DNA of 64,000 nucleotides from Oscillospiraceae bacterium (GCA_031270865.1 JAISWI010000019.1:1-64000); one strand, 5' to 3'; positions 54,451 through 64,000 are shown, counted from the stretch's first letter. Notes: generated by a model not told the origin, from the letters alone. A program made the numbers and translations.

Positions 54451-55119
54451 CCCGAACAGGTTCCACGGAAATATGTCGGGCGGCGCGGCTGTAAACCGCA
54501 TCGCCTCGCCCTTTGTTGGATGCTCCAGCTCCAGCGCGTAACCCCACAGCGCGACAGTCTCGCCCGGCTGAAGCGCTCCGTATCGCGCGTCCGCCCTCAA
54601 TGGAAAGCCCCGGCTGGCAAACTGCGCCCGTATCTGGTGCGATCTCCCCGTTTCCAACCGCACATCAACCAGCGACAGCGGCTCCGGCGCGTCAACCGCC
54701 GCAAGCCGCGTGAAGCTAAGCACAGCCTCGCGTGAGCCCGACGTGTCCTTAGTCGATATAGATACGATGTTGGTTTTGGTATCTTTCAATAGATAATCAC
54801 GCATTACGCCCGATCCGCCAACATAACCTCGCGCTGCGGCGAGATAGGAACGCCGCATGCTGTGCTCGCGCAGCTGCGCGCTGAGCCGCGCCGCCGCCTT
54901 CGACGTCCGCGCGAACGCGATCACCCCGCCCACTGGCCGATCTATCCTATGTACCAATCCCAAATACACATCGCCCGGTTTCGCGTAACGCTCCTTGATA
55001 TCCGCTTTCAGCATCGACAGCATGTCGTCGTCGCCGGACGCGTCGGCCTGAACCGGCAGGTTCGGCGGCTTGACCGATATCAGAAGGTGATTATCTTCGT
55101 ATAATATCGGTAAGGTCAT
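54412..55119 (-). CDS. RluA-family RNA pseudouridine synthase
   Basis: About 235 residues. Catalytic Asp motif LVHRIDRPVGGVIAFARTSKAA, ETGRSHQIRAQFASRGFPLRADARYG and the N-terminal ILYEDNHLLISVKPPNLPVQ. The start ATG overlaps the stop of the upstream methyltransferase gene (ATGA). The target RNA site cannot be told. Confidence 0.9.
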   Translation of the reverse strand: MTLPILYEDNHLLISVKPPNLPVQADASGDDDMLSMLKADIKERYAKPGDVYLGLVHRIDRPVGGVIAFARTSKAAARLSAQLREHSMRRSYLAAARGYVGGSGVMRDYLLKDTKTNIVSISTKDTSGSREAVLSFTRLAAVDAPEPLSLVDVRLETGRSHQIRAQFASRGFPLRADARYGALQPGETVALWGYALELEHPTKGEAMRFTAAPPDIFPWNLFGSPAFDLRGHPER

Positions 55120-55988
55120 ATTGACGGCGTCCACCTCGCCGACGCTCCGCATGGCAGCATCCCGCCGGATCGCACGGGCAAGCACACCTCGCGGGCATCG
55201 ACCGCGCCCGGCATCCGCCGCAGCGCCCGGGATAACACATTAGCCATCGCGACGGGCTGTAGTCCGGTCGTATAGCTATTCAGTAGGAAGAACAACGGCT
55301 TGTCGCTCAACAGCGAAGACAGCGTCTCGACGAGCGGATACAGGCTGGTTTCCAGTTTCCATACCTCGCCGTCGGGACCGCGGCCGTATGATGGCGGATC
55401 AAGCGCGATCGCGTCGTAGGTATGGCCGCGCCTCGCCTCACGCGCGGCGAACCGCGCGGCATCGTCCACGATCCAGCGTACGCCGTCCGGTGGTAATCCT
55501 GTCAGCGCGTAATTCTCCTTCGCCCACTGGACCATGCCCTTCGCCGCGTCGACGTGCGTCACACGCGCCCCAGCCGCCGCGCAAGCCAGCGTAGCGCCTC
55601 CGGTATACGCGAACAGGTTCAGCGCACGAAGCGGGCGGTTCGCCTCGCGGATCATTTGGGTCATCCAGTCCCAGTTGACCGCCTGCTCGGGAAACAGCCC
55701 GGTGTGTTTGAATCCCGTCGGCCGGACATGGAAGCGCAGCTTCCCGTAACGCGTTTCCCAGCGTTCGGGCAGTTCGCGGCGGAACGTCCACGCCCCGCCG
55801 CCCGTCTCCGCGCGAGTGTATACCGCGTCGGCGCGGCTCCACGCTCCGGGATCGGCGGCCGGCCATATCACCTGCGGGTCAGGCCGCGAGAGTATGATAT
55901 CGCCCCACCGCTCCAGCTTCGCGCCGTTCCCGGTATCCAGCGCCTCGTAGTCGCGCCAGCCGTCGGCGGCGAACATCGCGCCTTCCAT
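55116..55988 (-). CDS. Class I SAM-dependent (rRNA-type) methyltransferase
   Basis: 290 residues, similar in layout to the RlmI/RlmK-type 23S rRNA methyltransferases. RFHVRPTGFKHTGLFPEQAVNWDWM, SAM site LNLFAYTGGATLACAAAGARVTHVDAAKGMVQWAKEN, DDAARFAAREARRGHTYDAIALDPPSYGRGPDGEVWKLE with the DPPSYG motif. The start overlaps the ileS stop by one base (TAATG), so ileS, this gene and the pseudouridine synthase form one operon. Confidence 0.87.
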   Translation of the reverse strand: MEGAMFAADGWRDYEALDTGNGAKLERWGDIILSRPDPQVIWPAADPGAWSRADAVYTRAETGGGAWTFRRELPERWETRYGKLRFHVRPTGFKHTGLFPEQAVNWDWMTQMIREANRPLRALNLFAYTGGATLACAAAGARVTHVDAAKGMVQWAKENYALTGLPPDGVRWIVDDAARFAAREARRGHTYDAIALDPPSYGRGPDGEVWKLETSLYPLVETLSSLLSDKPLFFLLNSYTTGLQPVAMANVLSRALRRMPGAVDAREVCLPVRSGGMLPCGASARWTPSI

Positions 55989-58900
55989 TATGTCGCTTTG
56001 CGGATCGCGACGGTCGCGGCCTCGCCGTTTATGTCCCAGCCGCGAACGACCGCGCCGGACATATCAACGCTGTCGGCCAGCGATACGCCCAGCGTGGCGG
56101 AGAGGATCATGTCGCGGCGGTTCGCGATGGCGGCGGCCAGCGTCCGCGTCGTCGTTACGCCGATATCTACGCGGTCGGTCACGTCGAAGCCCGCGTCCTT
56201 GCGCGTCTGCTGGATTTTGCTGACCAGTTCGCGCGCCAGGCCTTCCTCAATCAGTTCGGGCGTTAGCGTCGTGTCCAGCGCGACGGTTACGCCGCCGTCG
56301 GATTCAGCGGCGAAGCCCTCCGCCCGCGCAGGCTCGATGATCAGATCCTCACGCGCCAGCTCGATAGCCTGGCCGTTCACGTCGAGGCGAAGCGGTTCGC
56401 CCCTGTCCAGGGTTTGCGCTACGGATAGTCCGTCCGCTTCGGACAACGCCTGCCGGATCGCGCCCAGCAGCTTGCCGTAGCGCGGGCCGAGCGTCCGAAG
56501 CTGCGGCTTCACGCGATAACTGAGGAACGCCCGCGCGTCGCTGACAAACTCGATGCGCTTGGCGTTTAGCTCCTCCATGGCCAGCGCCGCGAAGTCATCC
56601 GGCAGCGTCAACCCCTGCGCGAATACCGCGGCGACGGGCTGGCGTATCTTTATGTTCGCGGCGGACCGGCACGCGCGGCCAAGCTCCACCGTGTGGATCA
56701 GCGCGGCCATGTCGGATTCCAACCGCGGGTCGATGAGCGACACGTCCGCCTCCGGGTAATCGCACAGGTGGACCGACTCGGGCGCGTCCGCGTCCTGCGA
56801 GCGCGTCAGGTTCTGGTAGAGCGACTCGGCCAGGAACGGCGTGAACGGCGCGATTAGCTTCGCAAGCGTGGCCAGCGTGGTGTAGAGCGTCGCGAACGCG
56901 GCCTCCTTGCCCTGCGGCATGCCTTTCGCCCAGAACCTCTCGCGGCTGCGGCGTACATACCAGTTCGACAATTCATCCACAAAATCGGCGATGGCGCGGG
57001 CGGCCTCCGTGACGCGCGTCTGCTCCAGCCAGCGGTCAACCTTTTGGATTAAACCGTTAAGCCGCGAGAGCAGCCAGCGGTCCAGCGTCGTCAGCGACGA
57101 GGGATCAAGCCCCGCGCCTGGCCGGTACCCGTCCACATTCGCGTACAGAATGAAGAACGCGTAAGTATTCCACAGCGTGCCCATGAACTTGCGCTGGGTC
57201 TCGGCGCACATCTCGCGCGAGAAGCGGCTGGGCAGCCACGGCGCGCCGTTAACATAGAAGTACCAGCGTACCGCGTCCGCGCCTAGGTCGCTTAGGATAT
57301 CCTCCGGCGCGATCACGTTGCCCAGGTGCTTAGACATCTTGCGCCCCTGGTCGTCCTGCACGAGCCCGAGCACCAGGCACGTCCTGAACGGCGAGCAGTC
57401 AAACAGCAGCGTCGATATCGCCAGCAGCGTGTAGAACCAACCGCGCGTCTGGTCGACGGCCTCGCTGATGAAGTCCGCCGGGAAGCGCGACTCGAACAAT
57501 TCCTTATTCTCGAACGGGTAATGCCACTGCGCGAACGGCATCGACCCGCTGTCATACCAGCAGTCGATGACCTCCTTGACGCGATGGGCTACCCCTCCGC
57601 ACTGGGGGCATTTGACCGTCACCGCGTCGATGTACGGGCGGTGCAGCTCGATGTCTTCGGGAACGGGCTGGCCGTCGATATCGCCGAGTTCGCGCAACTC
57701 GGCTATCGAGCCTATCACGTGGATGTGACCGTTAGGGCAGCGCCAGATGGGTAGCGGTGTGCCCCAATAGCGTTCGCGGGATAATCCCCAGTCGATCACG
57801 TTTTCGATAAAGTTGCCCATGCGCCCATCCCTGATGTTGTCGGGCAGCCAGTTGACCGAGCGGTTTGCGCGGGAGAGGCTGTCGCGAACGGCGGTCATCC
57901 GGATGAACCACGTCGGGCGCGAGTAGTACAGCAGCGGCGTATCGCATCGCCAGCAGAACGGGTAGTCGTGGCTGTACGGTATCACGCTGAACAGCAGGCC
58001 GCGCTCCTTCAAATCCTCTATGATCTTCGGGTCGGCGTCCTTGACGAACAGTCCGGCGAACGGCGCGTCGCTGGTCATGCGCCCGCGCGTATCTACGCGC
58101 TGCAGGAGCGGCAGGTCGTACAACCGGCCTACGCGGGCGTCGTCCTCGCCGAACGACGGCGCGATGTGGACCACCCCGGTCCCGTCGTCCAGCGTGACAT
58201 AGTTATCGCACACGACGTACCAGGCCTTACCGCCGACGTCCGCGCCGTACAGCGGGACGTAGCGCGCGCCCTCCAGTTCCTTTCCCGCGCGTACGCTTTC
58301 GATAACATAATCATCCTTGAGCACTCGGGGCAGCAGGGCCTCGGCCATCAGCAGCCGTTCGCCCTTCCATGAAACCACCGCGTAGCTCTCGTCTGGCGCG
58401 ACGCACAGCGCGAGGTTGCTGGGCAGCGTCCAAGGGGTTGTCGTCCAGGCCAGTATCGACAGCGACGGGTCGTCAATCGTCCTGAACCGGACCATGACGG
58501 AGGTATCGGTCACGGCCTTGTAGCCCTGCGCGACCTCGTGGCTCGAAAGCGCGGTTCCGCAGCGCGGGCAGTACGGCACGGACTTCGCGCCTTCGTAGAG
58601 TAGCCCCTTATCGTGGATCGCCTTGAGCGACCACCACTCCGACTCGATATAATTATTCTCGTACGTAACGTACGGGTCGTCCATATCCACCCAGAACGCG
58701 ACCGTATCGCTCATCGCCCGCCATTCGCTCAGGTACGTCCACACGGACCGCTTGCATTCCTTGATGAACGGTTCGCAGCCGTAGGCCTCGATCTGGTCCT
58801 TGCCGTCCAGCTTCAGGCGCTTCTCGACCTCCAGCTCGACGGGCAGGCCGTGGGTATCCCATCCGGCCTTGCGCATCACGTCGAAGCCCTTCATCGTGCG

Positions 58901-59113
58901 GTAGCGCGGTATCAGGTCCTTGAACGCCCGCGTCTCGACGTGGCCGATGTGGGGCTTACCGTTCGCGGTCGGCGGGCCGTCGTAGAAGGTGAAGGGCTTG
59001 CCGCCCTCGCGCAAGCGCAGGTATTTGGCGAATATGCCGCGCTCCTTCCAGAACGCGGATGTCTCGATCTCGCGGGCCCTAAAATCCAGTCCGGCGGATA
59101 CGGGGTTGAACAT
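55988..59113 (-). CDS. ileS: Isoleucyl-tRNA synthetase (long, type 2-like)
   Basis: 1041 residues. Class I signature HIGH as PPTANGKPHIGHVETRAFKDL, KMSKS as GRKMSKHLGN, editing-domain threonine-rich ILAWTTTPWTLPSNLALCV, and zinc-type SVPYCPRCGTALSSHEVAQGYK. The length and the DGPPTANGKPHIGH style match the eukaryote-like type 2 IleRS. Type 1 (as in Bacillus) is about 920 residues with DGPPYANG. Type 2 enzymes are often insensitive to mupirocin. No T-box leader was found upstream; two tandem promoters are visible instead. Confidence 0.95.
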   Translation of the reverse strand: MFNPVSAGLDFRAREIETSAFWKERGIFAKYLRLREGGKPFTFYDGPPTANGKPHIGHVETRAFKDLIPRYRTMKGFDVMRKAGWDTHGLPVELEVEKRLKLDGKDQIEAYGCEPFIKECKRSVWTYLSEWRAMSDTVAFWVDMDDPYVTYENNYIESEWWSLKAIHDKGLLYEGAKSVPYCPRCGTALSSHEVAQGYKAVTDTSVMVRFRTIDDPSLSILAWTTTPWTLPSNLALCVAPDESYAVVSWKGERLLMAEALLPRVLKDDYVIESVRAGKELEGARYVPLYGADVGGKAWYVVCDNYVTLDDGTGVVHIAPSFGEDDARVGRLYDLPLLQRVDTRGRMTSDAPFAGLFVKDADPKIIEDLKERGLLFSVIPYSHDYPFCWRCDTPLLYYSRPTWFIRMTAVRDSLSRANRSVNWLPDNIRDGRMGNFIENVIDWGLSRERYWGTPLPIWRCPNGHIHVIGSIAELRELGDIDGQPVPEDIELHRPYIDAVTVKCPQCGGVAHRVKEVIDCWYDSGSMPFAQWHYPFENKELFESRFPADFISEAVDQTRGWFYTLLAISTLLFDCSPFRTCLVLGLVQDDQGRKMSKHLGNVIAPEDILSDLGADAVRWYFYVNGAPWLPSRFSREMCAETQRKFMGTLWNTYAFFILYANVDGYRPGAGLDPSSLTTLDRWLLSRLNGLIQKVDRWLEQTRVTEAARAIADFVDELSNWYVRRSRERFWAKGMPQGKEAAFATLYTTLATLAKLIAPFTPFLAESLYQNLTRSQDADAPESVHLCDYPEADVSLIDPRLESDMAALIHTVELGRACRSAANIKIRQPVAAVFAQGLTLPDDFAALAMEELNAKRIEFVSDARAFLSYRVKPQLRTLGPRYGKLLGAIRQALSEADGLSVAQTLDRGEPLRLDVNGQAIELAREDLIIEPARAEGFAAESDGGVTVALDTTLTPELIEEGLARELVSKIQQTRKDAGFDVTDRVDIGVTTTRTLAAAIANRRDMILSATLGVSLADSVDMSGAVVRGWDINGEAATVAIRKAT

Positions 59114-59152
59114 GAAGAATACTCCTCCCTGCTTGGGCGGTATAACTGGGTT

Positions 59153-59181
59153 AGTATATCACTCATCTGCTGGTTCAACAA
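59153..59181 (-). promoter_or_regulatory. Proximal promoter of ileS
   Basis: On the minus strand TTGTTG, a 17-base spacer, TATACT. Confidence 0.65.
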
Positions 59182-59194
59182 GTTGGTTGACTAT

Positions 59195-59223
59195 AGTATA
59201 CTGCGGATCGCAGCGTTTTGCAA
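59195..59223 (-). promoter_or_regulatory. Distal promoter of ileS
   Basis: On the minus strand TTGCAA, a 17-base spacer, TATACT. Confidence 0.6.
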
Positions 59224-59331
59224 GCATTATTTATAACTGTCTTTAAAACATAAATATATGGACGACAAGCCGCCTGACACGCATACTCTGGCGGCCTGCG
59301 GAAAAACTATCCGCGAAGCTTCGAAAACAGC

Positions 59332-59360
59332 TTGACAAAATCGCGGAATGAACGTACAAT
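59332..59360 (+). promoter_or_regulatory. Promoter of tRNA-Gly and tuf
   Basis: TTGACA, a 17-base spacer, TACAAT, 36 bases before the tRNA. Confidence 0.85.
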
Positions 59361-59396
59361 GTTGAATGCCTGATGATGCTGAGGCTGTTGTGTCGC

Positions 59397-59470
59397 GCGG
59401 GTGTAACTCAGTGGTAGAGTGCCAGCTTCCCAAGCTGGTTATGTGGGTTCGATTCCCATCACCCGCTCCA
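59397..59470 (+). tRNA. tRNA-Gly(CCC)
   Basis: 74 bases ending in an encoded CCA. The acceptor stem is GCGGGTG with CACCCGC, the D arm ACTC-AGTGGTA-GAGT, the anticodon stem CCAGC-TTCCCAA-GCTGG with anticodon CCC (reads GGG), and the T arm GTGGG-TTCGATT-CCCAT. It lies about 124 bases before tuf and downstream of one good promoter, so the two are probably cotranscribed. Confidence 0.95.
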
Positions 59471-59594
59471 CGGCGACCGGCGCGTCCGCGCCTTCGCAGA
59501 GCCTCGCGCCATCGGAAGACGCGGGGCATTACCCTGCAATAAGACGATCGACTGCCTGTGCGGCATCGACGCGAGAATGAAGGAGGAGATTCCC

Positions 59595-60812
<1,218 letters not shown>

Positions 60813-60833
60813 GGCGGCGTTTAAGGCTGGTAT

Positions 60834-60855
60834 GGGACGCGGGGAACCGCGTCCC
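60834..60855 (+). other. Hairpin after tuf without a T run
   Basis: GGGACGCGG, loop GGAA, CCGCGTCCC. It lies between tuf and the next gene. No T run follows, so it may be an attenuating or processing hairpin. Confidence 0.45.
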
Positions 60856-60876
60856 TGTTGGCAAAGGGGGACTTTC

Positions 60877-61149
60877 ATGCGGCTGGACCATTTGAAAAGC
60901 ACCCAAAGGGGCGACTTGGTATACTACCTTGAGAATTGCGAAGAGCTATGCGAGAAGTATTGGCCATGCCACCTCATTATTAAGGATAAGGCCGTGCTGG
61001 GCGCTTATGAAAGATGGAGCGTCGCCTTGGAAGAAACTATAAAAACTCACAGGCCTAGCACATTCATTTTGCAAGAATATGCAAAGCCACGCGATGAACT
61101 GCTAGCGGAACGTTTAGGATACCATTATTCTCCGCATGAAACCGCATAG
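60877..61149 (+). CDS. Small protein of unknown function, partner of the retropepsin-like gene
   Basis: 90 residues (MRLDHLKSTQRGDLVYYLENCEELCEKYWPCHLIIKDKAV... KPRDELLAERLGYHYSPHETA), not recognised. AAAGGGGG lies about 7 bases upstream. Its stop overlaps the next start by 14 bases, which points to coupled translation with the retropepsin-like protein. It is soluble, has three Cys, and shows no known motif. Confidence 0.65.
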   Translation: MRLDHLKSTQRGDLVYYLENCEELCEKYWPCHLIIKDKAVLGAYERWSVALEETIKTHRPSTFILQEYAKPRDELLAERLGYHYSPHETA

Positions 61150-61630
61150 CTTTACCATACGCTACGGCAGTGGCAAGACATACTCGCTGATCAGCGCTGT
61201 CACAGTGCTGCCGCTGTCCGACAGTAATCCGGCGGATGAGGAACGCATTGTTCACTGTAACGCCATTTGGGATGCAGGAGCTTCAATAACTTGTGTGTCC
61301 CAGCGCGTCGCCCGCAAGTTGTCATTGGAGCTGTTCCCGGAGATGAACGCGCGCGCAGGCAGCGGCCTATGCCTGTGTCCTCCATGTATCATCGGCCTGA
61401 TACTCTCGAACGGCATACGCTTGGATGGCGTAGCAGCCCTCGCCACGAACCTAAACGAAAACGACTTTGACGTAATTATTGGCTTGGACGTCATCAGCAA
61501 GGGCGACTTCGCGGTAATCAGCTCTGGCGGCGAAACGATCTTCTCATATCGTTACCCGTCGATGCAGGTTATCGATTTTGAACATTACGAATACATAGAG
61601 ACTGCAAAAACAACGCCCCTTCATGACTGA
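61136..61630 (+). CDS. Retropepsin-like aspartic protease domain protein
   Basis: 164 residues. The catalytic-type motif is IWDAGASITCVSQRVARKL, which corresponds to the D-T/S-G-A of retropepsins with Ala in the second position. The downstream hydrophobic-Gly motif is FDVIIGLDVISKGDFAV. This is the single-domain layout of retroviral-type proteases, which would need to form a dimer. The substrate is unknown. It overlaps the small gene upstream and ends 35 bases before the Nudix gene. Confidence 0.75.
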   Translation: MKPHSFTIRYGSGKTYSLISAVTVLPLSDSNPADEERIVHCNAIWDAGASITCVSQRVARKLSLELFPEMNARAGSGLCLCPPCIIGLILSNGIRLDGVAALATNLNENDFDVIIGLDVISKGDFAVISSGGETIFSYRYPSMQVIDFEHYEYIETAKTTPLHD

Positions 61631-61664
61631 ACGGCGAAGCACGGACAAGCGGGGAGGCATCTCC

Positions 61665-62186
61665 ATGAAACACCTTGCGACCATCACCGACAAGGACATA
61701 CTAGGCTCTGACGCGCTATCAAACGCGCCGCCGCGCATCGCGGTAAACGCCGTGCTGTTCGACGCGGACGGCCGCGTCGCGCTAAGCTTTGTCCGCAATT
61801 TAGACCTGCACACGCTGCCGGGCGGCGGGGTCGAGCGAGGTGAGGACCTGGTCACCGCGGTCAAGCGCGAGATTTGGGAGGAAACGGGCTGCGACTGCGA
61901 GATTACGGGCGAGATAGGCTCCATATTCGAGAGCCGCGCCGAACATAACTTTACACAGGAACGGTACTACTACGCGGCGCGTGTCGTGGGCGAGAAGGGC
62001 GAGCTGCATCTGACCGCAAAGGAGATTGAGGACGCGACGGAGGTTGTGTGGCTGTCTATCAGGGACGCCTACACGCGGATTGACCGCAAGCGGCACGATA
62101 GTTATCAATTTAGATATATACGCATGCGGGATATGATCGCTCTGAAGGAAGCAATGGACACATTGAATCCAAAAAATTTCTCTTGA
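61665..62186 (+). CDS. Nudix hydrolase
   Basis: 173 residues. The Nudix box is GGGVERGEDLVTAVKREIWEETGC, matching GX5EX7REUXEEXGU. GGAGG lies 8 bases before the ATG. Substrate unknown (nucleoside diphosphate-linked compound). Its stop codon overlaps the -35 box of the T-box promoter. Confidence 0.92.
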   Translation: MKHLATITDKDILGSDALSNAPPRIAVNAVLFDADGRVALSFVRNLDLHTLPGGGVERGEDLVTAVKREIWEETGCDCEITGEIGSIFESRAEHNFTQERYYYAARVVGEKGELHLTAKEIEDATEVVWLSIRDAYTRIDRKRHDSYQFRYIRMRDMIALKEAMDTLNPKNFS

Positions 62187-62211
62187 CAGAATCCCTCAAG
62201 TCGCATATACT
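62183..62211 (+). promoter_or_regulatory. Sigma-A promoter of the T-box transcript
   Basis: TTGACA, a 17-base spacer, TATACT. Confidence 0.85.
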
Positions 62212-62217
62212 ACATCA

Positions 62218-62486
62218 CATACATCAAAGACAATGAACGGGAGCCCAGTAGCGCTGGCTAGTCCCATCAAGAGAGCCGATGTCTGGTGCGAATCGGTTGG
62301 GCGGTCAGGGTGAATTACATCCCGGGAGTTGTGGACTCGACCTGTTAGGGAGGGTTCGACGGTTGCGCCCGTTACAGCGCGGGGACGTGTTAGCGCCCGA
62401 CAAGCGTACGCGCCGCGAGGCCGTACGGAATCAAGGTGGTACAGCGGGTTGTCCGCCCTTGGAGTTTGCTCCAAGGGCGTTTTGTT
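62218..62486 (+). promoter_or_regulatory. T-box riboswitch (probable tyrosine specifier)
   Basis: Stem I contains AGTA (62247-62250) opposite GAATTACA. TAC at 62316-62318 followed by A, then TCCC pairing with GGGA, is the best specifier fit (Tyr). TTA (Leu) directly before cannot be fully excluded. The T-box sequence AAGGTGGTACAGCG is at 62433-62446. Its TGGT pairs with an ACCA tRNA end, which agrees with tRNA-Tyr having A at position 73. It can form an antiterminator that competes with the terminator at 62454-62486. It controls the symporter gene after it. Confidence 0.92.
62454..62486 (+). terminator. T-box attenuator terminator
   Basis: CGCCCTTGGAG, loop TTTG, CTCCAAGGGCG, then TTTTGTT. 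It is the regulated terminator of the T-box leader. Confidence 0.95.
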
Positions 62487-62510
62487 ATGTATAAACAAGG
62501 AGGTATGGGC

Positions 62511-64000
62511 ATGCTCATCAAGGCAGGGCTGCTGGCGCTGTTCCTGGCTACATCGCTGGCTGTGGGGTTCGCGACGCGCTCGCGCAACCGCTCGGTTGAT
62601 AGTTTCGTGCTGGGCGGACGGTCCGTGGGGCCGTGGCTGACCGCGTTCGCGTACGGTACCTCGTACTTCTCGGCGGTCGTGTTCGTCGGATACGCGGGCC
62701 AGTTCGGCTGGCGGTTCGGGATATCGGCGGTATGGATCGGCCTGGGCAACGCGTTCATCGGCTCGCTGCTGGCGTGGGTGGTCCTCGCGCGGCGCACGCG
62801 GCTGATCACTCACCATCTGGGCAGCGCGACGATGCCCGACTTCTTCGGCAAGCGGCTAAACTCCCCCAATCTTAAGCTGGCCGCGTCGGTCATCACGTTC
62901 GTATTCCTGATCCCGTACACCGCCTCGCTGTATAACGGCCTGTCGCGGCTGTTCGAGATGGCGTACCACGTGGATTTCGTCGTGTGCATTGTGATCATGG
63001 CGGTTATAACGGGCGTTTACGTCATAATCGGCGGCTACACGGCTACGGCGGTCAATGACTTCATCCAGGGGATAATCATGCTGGCGGGCATCGTGATGGT
63101 GATAGGCGCGGCGCTGGGCGTTAACGGCGGCTTCATCGGCTCAATGAAGGCGCTGGCGAACGTCACCGATCCCGCGGCGGACGGCATGCCCGGCGCGTTC
63201 GCGTCGATGTTCGGGCCGAACCCGCTGGACCTGCTGGGCGTGGTCCTGCTGACCTCAGTAGGCACGTGGGGACTGCCGCAGATGGTCGCCAAGTACTACT
63301 CGATACGCTCCGAGAAGAACATCTCCACCGGGACCGTCATATCGACCGTGTTCGCGGTAATCGTGGCGGGCGGCTGTTACTTCCTGGGCGGGTTCGGGCG
63401 GCTGTTCCCGGTCGACGTGGCCGCCAGCGGCTACGACGCGGTGATCCCCTCGATGCTCAGCGGGTTCTCCGACTGGATGATAGGCATCGTGATCGTGCTG
63501 GTGTTCGCCGCCAGCATATCCACGCTCTCCTCGCTTGTAATGTCCAGCGCGTCCACGTTCACGCTGGATTTCCTAAGGGGCGGCCTCGTCAAGGACATGG
63601 ATGAGAAGAGGCAGCTGCTGACTATCCGCTGGCTGATCGCGGGATTCATCGCGGTCGCGTCGGCGATAGCGGTCATACAGTACAAGGGCGGGCTTTCGTT
63701 CATCGCGCAGATGATGGGCATATCATGGGGCGCGTTGGCCGGAGCGTTCCTCGCGCCGTTCCTGTACGGCTTGTACGCGCGGTGGATGACAAGCGCGGCG
63801 GTCTGGGCGAACTTTATCTTCGCCGCCTCCGTGATGATCCTTAACATATTCGTGCGCCCGGCGTTCCCGGCCATCATCCAGTCGCCGATAAACTGCGGCG
63901 CGTTCGTGATGCTGGCGGGGCTGGCGATCGTTCCCGCGGTCAGCCTGGTCACGCCGAAACTGGGACGCGGCCACCTGGATCGCGTGTTCTCGTGCATCGA
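62511..64000 (+). CDS. Sodium:solute symporter family protein (partial, runs off the window)
   Basis: At least 496 residues, open at the right end. AAGGAGG lies 7 bases before the ATG. The N-terminus (RSVDSFVLGGRSVGPWLTAFAYGTSYFSAVVFVGYAGQFGWRFGIS) is typical of the SSS family: a flexible helix 1, then the sodium-site helix. VIIGGYTATAVNDFIQGIIMLAGIVMVIGAAL is another family mark. About a dozen membrane helices are present. The T-box suggests an amino acid substrate, probably tyrosine or a related compound, but SSS proteins carry many solutes. Confidence 0.9.
   Translation, partial: MLIKAGLLALFLATSLAVGFATRSRNRSVDSFVLGGRSVGPWLTAFAYGTSYFSAVVFVGYAGQFGWRFGISAVWIGLGNAFIGSLLAWVVLARRTRLITHHLGSATMPDFFGKRLNSPNLKLAASVITFVFLIPYTASLYNGLSRLFEMAYHVDFVVCIVIMAVITGVYVIIGGYTATAVNDFIQGIIMLAGIVMVIGAALGVNGGFIGSMKALANVTDPAADGMPGAFASMFGPNPLDLLGVVLLTSVGTWGLPQMVAKYYSIRSEKNISTGTVISTVFAVIVAGGCYFLGGFGRLFPVDVAASGYDAVIPSMLSGFSDWMIGIVIVLVFAASISTLSSLVMSSASTFTLDFLRGGLVKDMDEKRQLLTIRWLIAGFIAVASAIAVIQYKGGLSFIAQMMGISWGALAGAFLAPFLYGLYARWMTSAAVWANFIFAASVMILNIFVRPAFPAIIQSPINCGAFVMLAGLAIVPAVSLVTPKLGRGHLDRVFSCI

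Noticed and set aside
59114-59330. T-box leader for ileS
   Set aside because: No AGGGTGG-type T-box sequence and no specifier stem on the minus strand.

Overview
The window looks like the chromosome of a GC-rich, endospore-forming anaerobe of the Bacillota, most likely class Clostridia. The evidence is a SPOCS/LysM spore-envelope type protein, a T-box leader, the yybS-rplI-dnaB and glmU-pth-mfd gene orders, an anaerobic GlpABC-like triad, indolepyruvate:ferredoxin oxidoreductase, and a corrinoid-activation ASKHA protein. Genus cannot be fixed from the sequence alone. Most genes are G+C rich. A few islands are visibly poorer in G+C: the STAND gene near 24 kb, the orphan gene near 50 kb and parts of the Rpn region.

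Layout. 0-10 kb: a split Zn/Mn ABC transporter (substrate-binding protein and ATPase on the minus strand, permease on the plus strand), an XRE/S24-like regulator, galactose mutarotase, a flavin-reductase-like protein, a secreted coiled-coil protein and a two-component system. 10-16.6 kb: an F-type ATP synthase operon (atpB-E-F-A-G, a 577-bp repeat-filled spacer, then D-C). Separate delta is missing, and its C-terminal domain is fused to the N-terminus of alpha. 16.8-23.6 kb: a C-terminally short GlmU, then pth, mfd and murC. 23.8-25.5 kb: a membrane-anchored NB-ARC/TPR STAND protein between short inverted repeats. 25.7-32 kb: a SPOCS-LysM protein, then the yybS-rplI-dnaB cluster. 32.3-36.9 kb: class II aldolase, iorAB and a PaaK-like CoA ligase. 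37-40.1 kb: a GlpABC-like triad. 40-49.7 kb: an SH3 surface protein, a DUF4342 paralogue, a methyltransferase, an EF-G paralogue, DUF1638 and the corrinoid-protein activator, alanine racemase and a CBS protein with a probable leaderless transcript. 49.8-54.1 kb: an accessory region with an orphan gene, two divergent Rpn nuclease genes, extra copies of an Rpn C-terminal reading frame, a structured RNA and a toxin-antitoxin remnant. 54.1-64 kb: rRNA-modification enzymes, a long (type 2-like) ileS, tRNA-Gly(CCC)-tuf, a retropepsin-like pair, a Nudix hydrolase, and a T-box leader (probable Tyr specifier) before a sodium:solute symporter cut by the window end.

The most interesting system is the Rpn locus. 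Each Rpn gene carries a strong internal Shine-Dalgarno and ATG that would make a C-terminal small protein, as known for intragenic Rpn inhibitors. At one locus the segment beginning at that internal signal has been duplicated twice in tandem downstream, giving apparently free-standing small-protein genes. Two families of short inverted-repeat elements run through the window. One abuts gene ends. The other fills intergenic spacers and occurs in frame inside alanine racemase.
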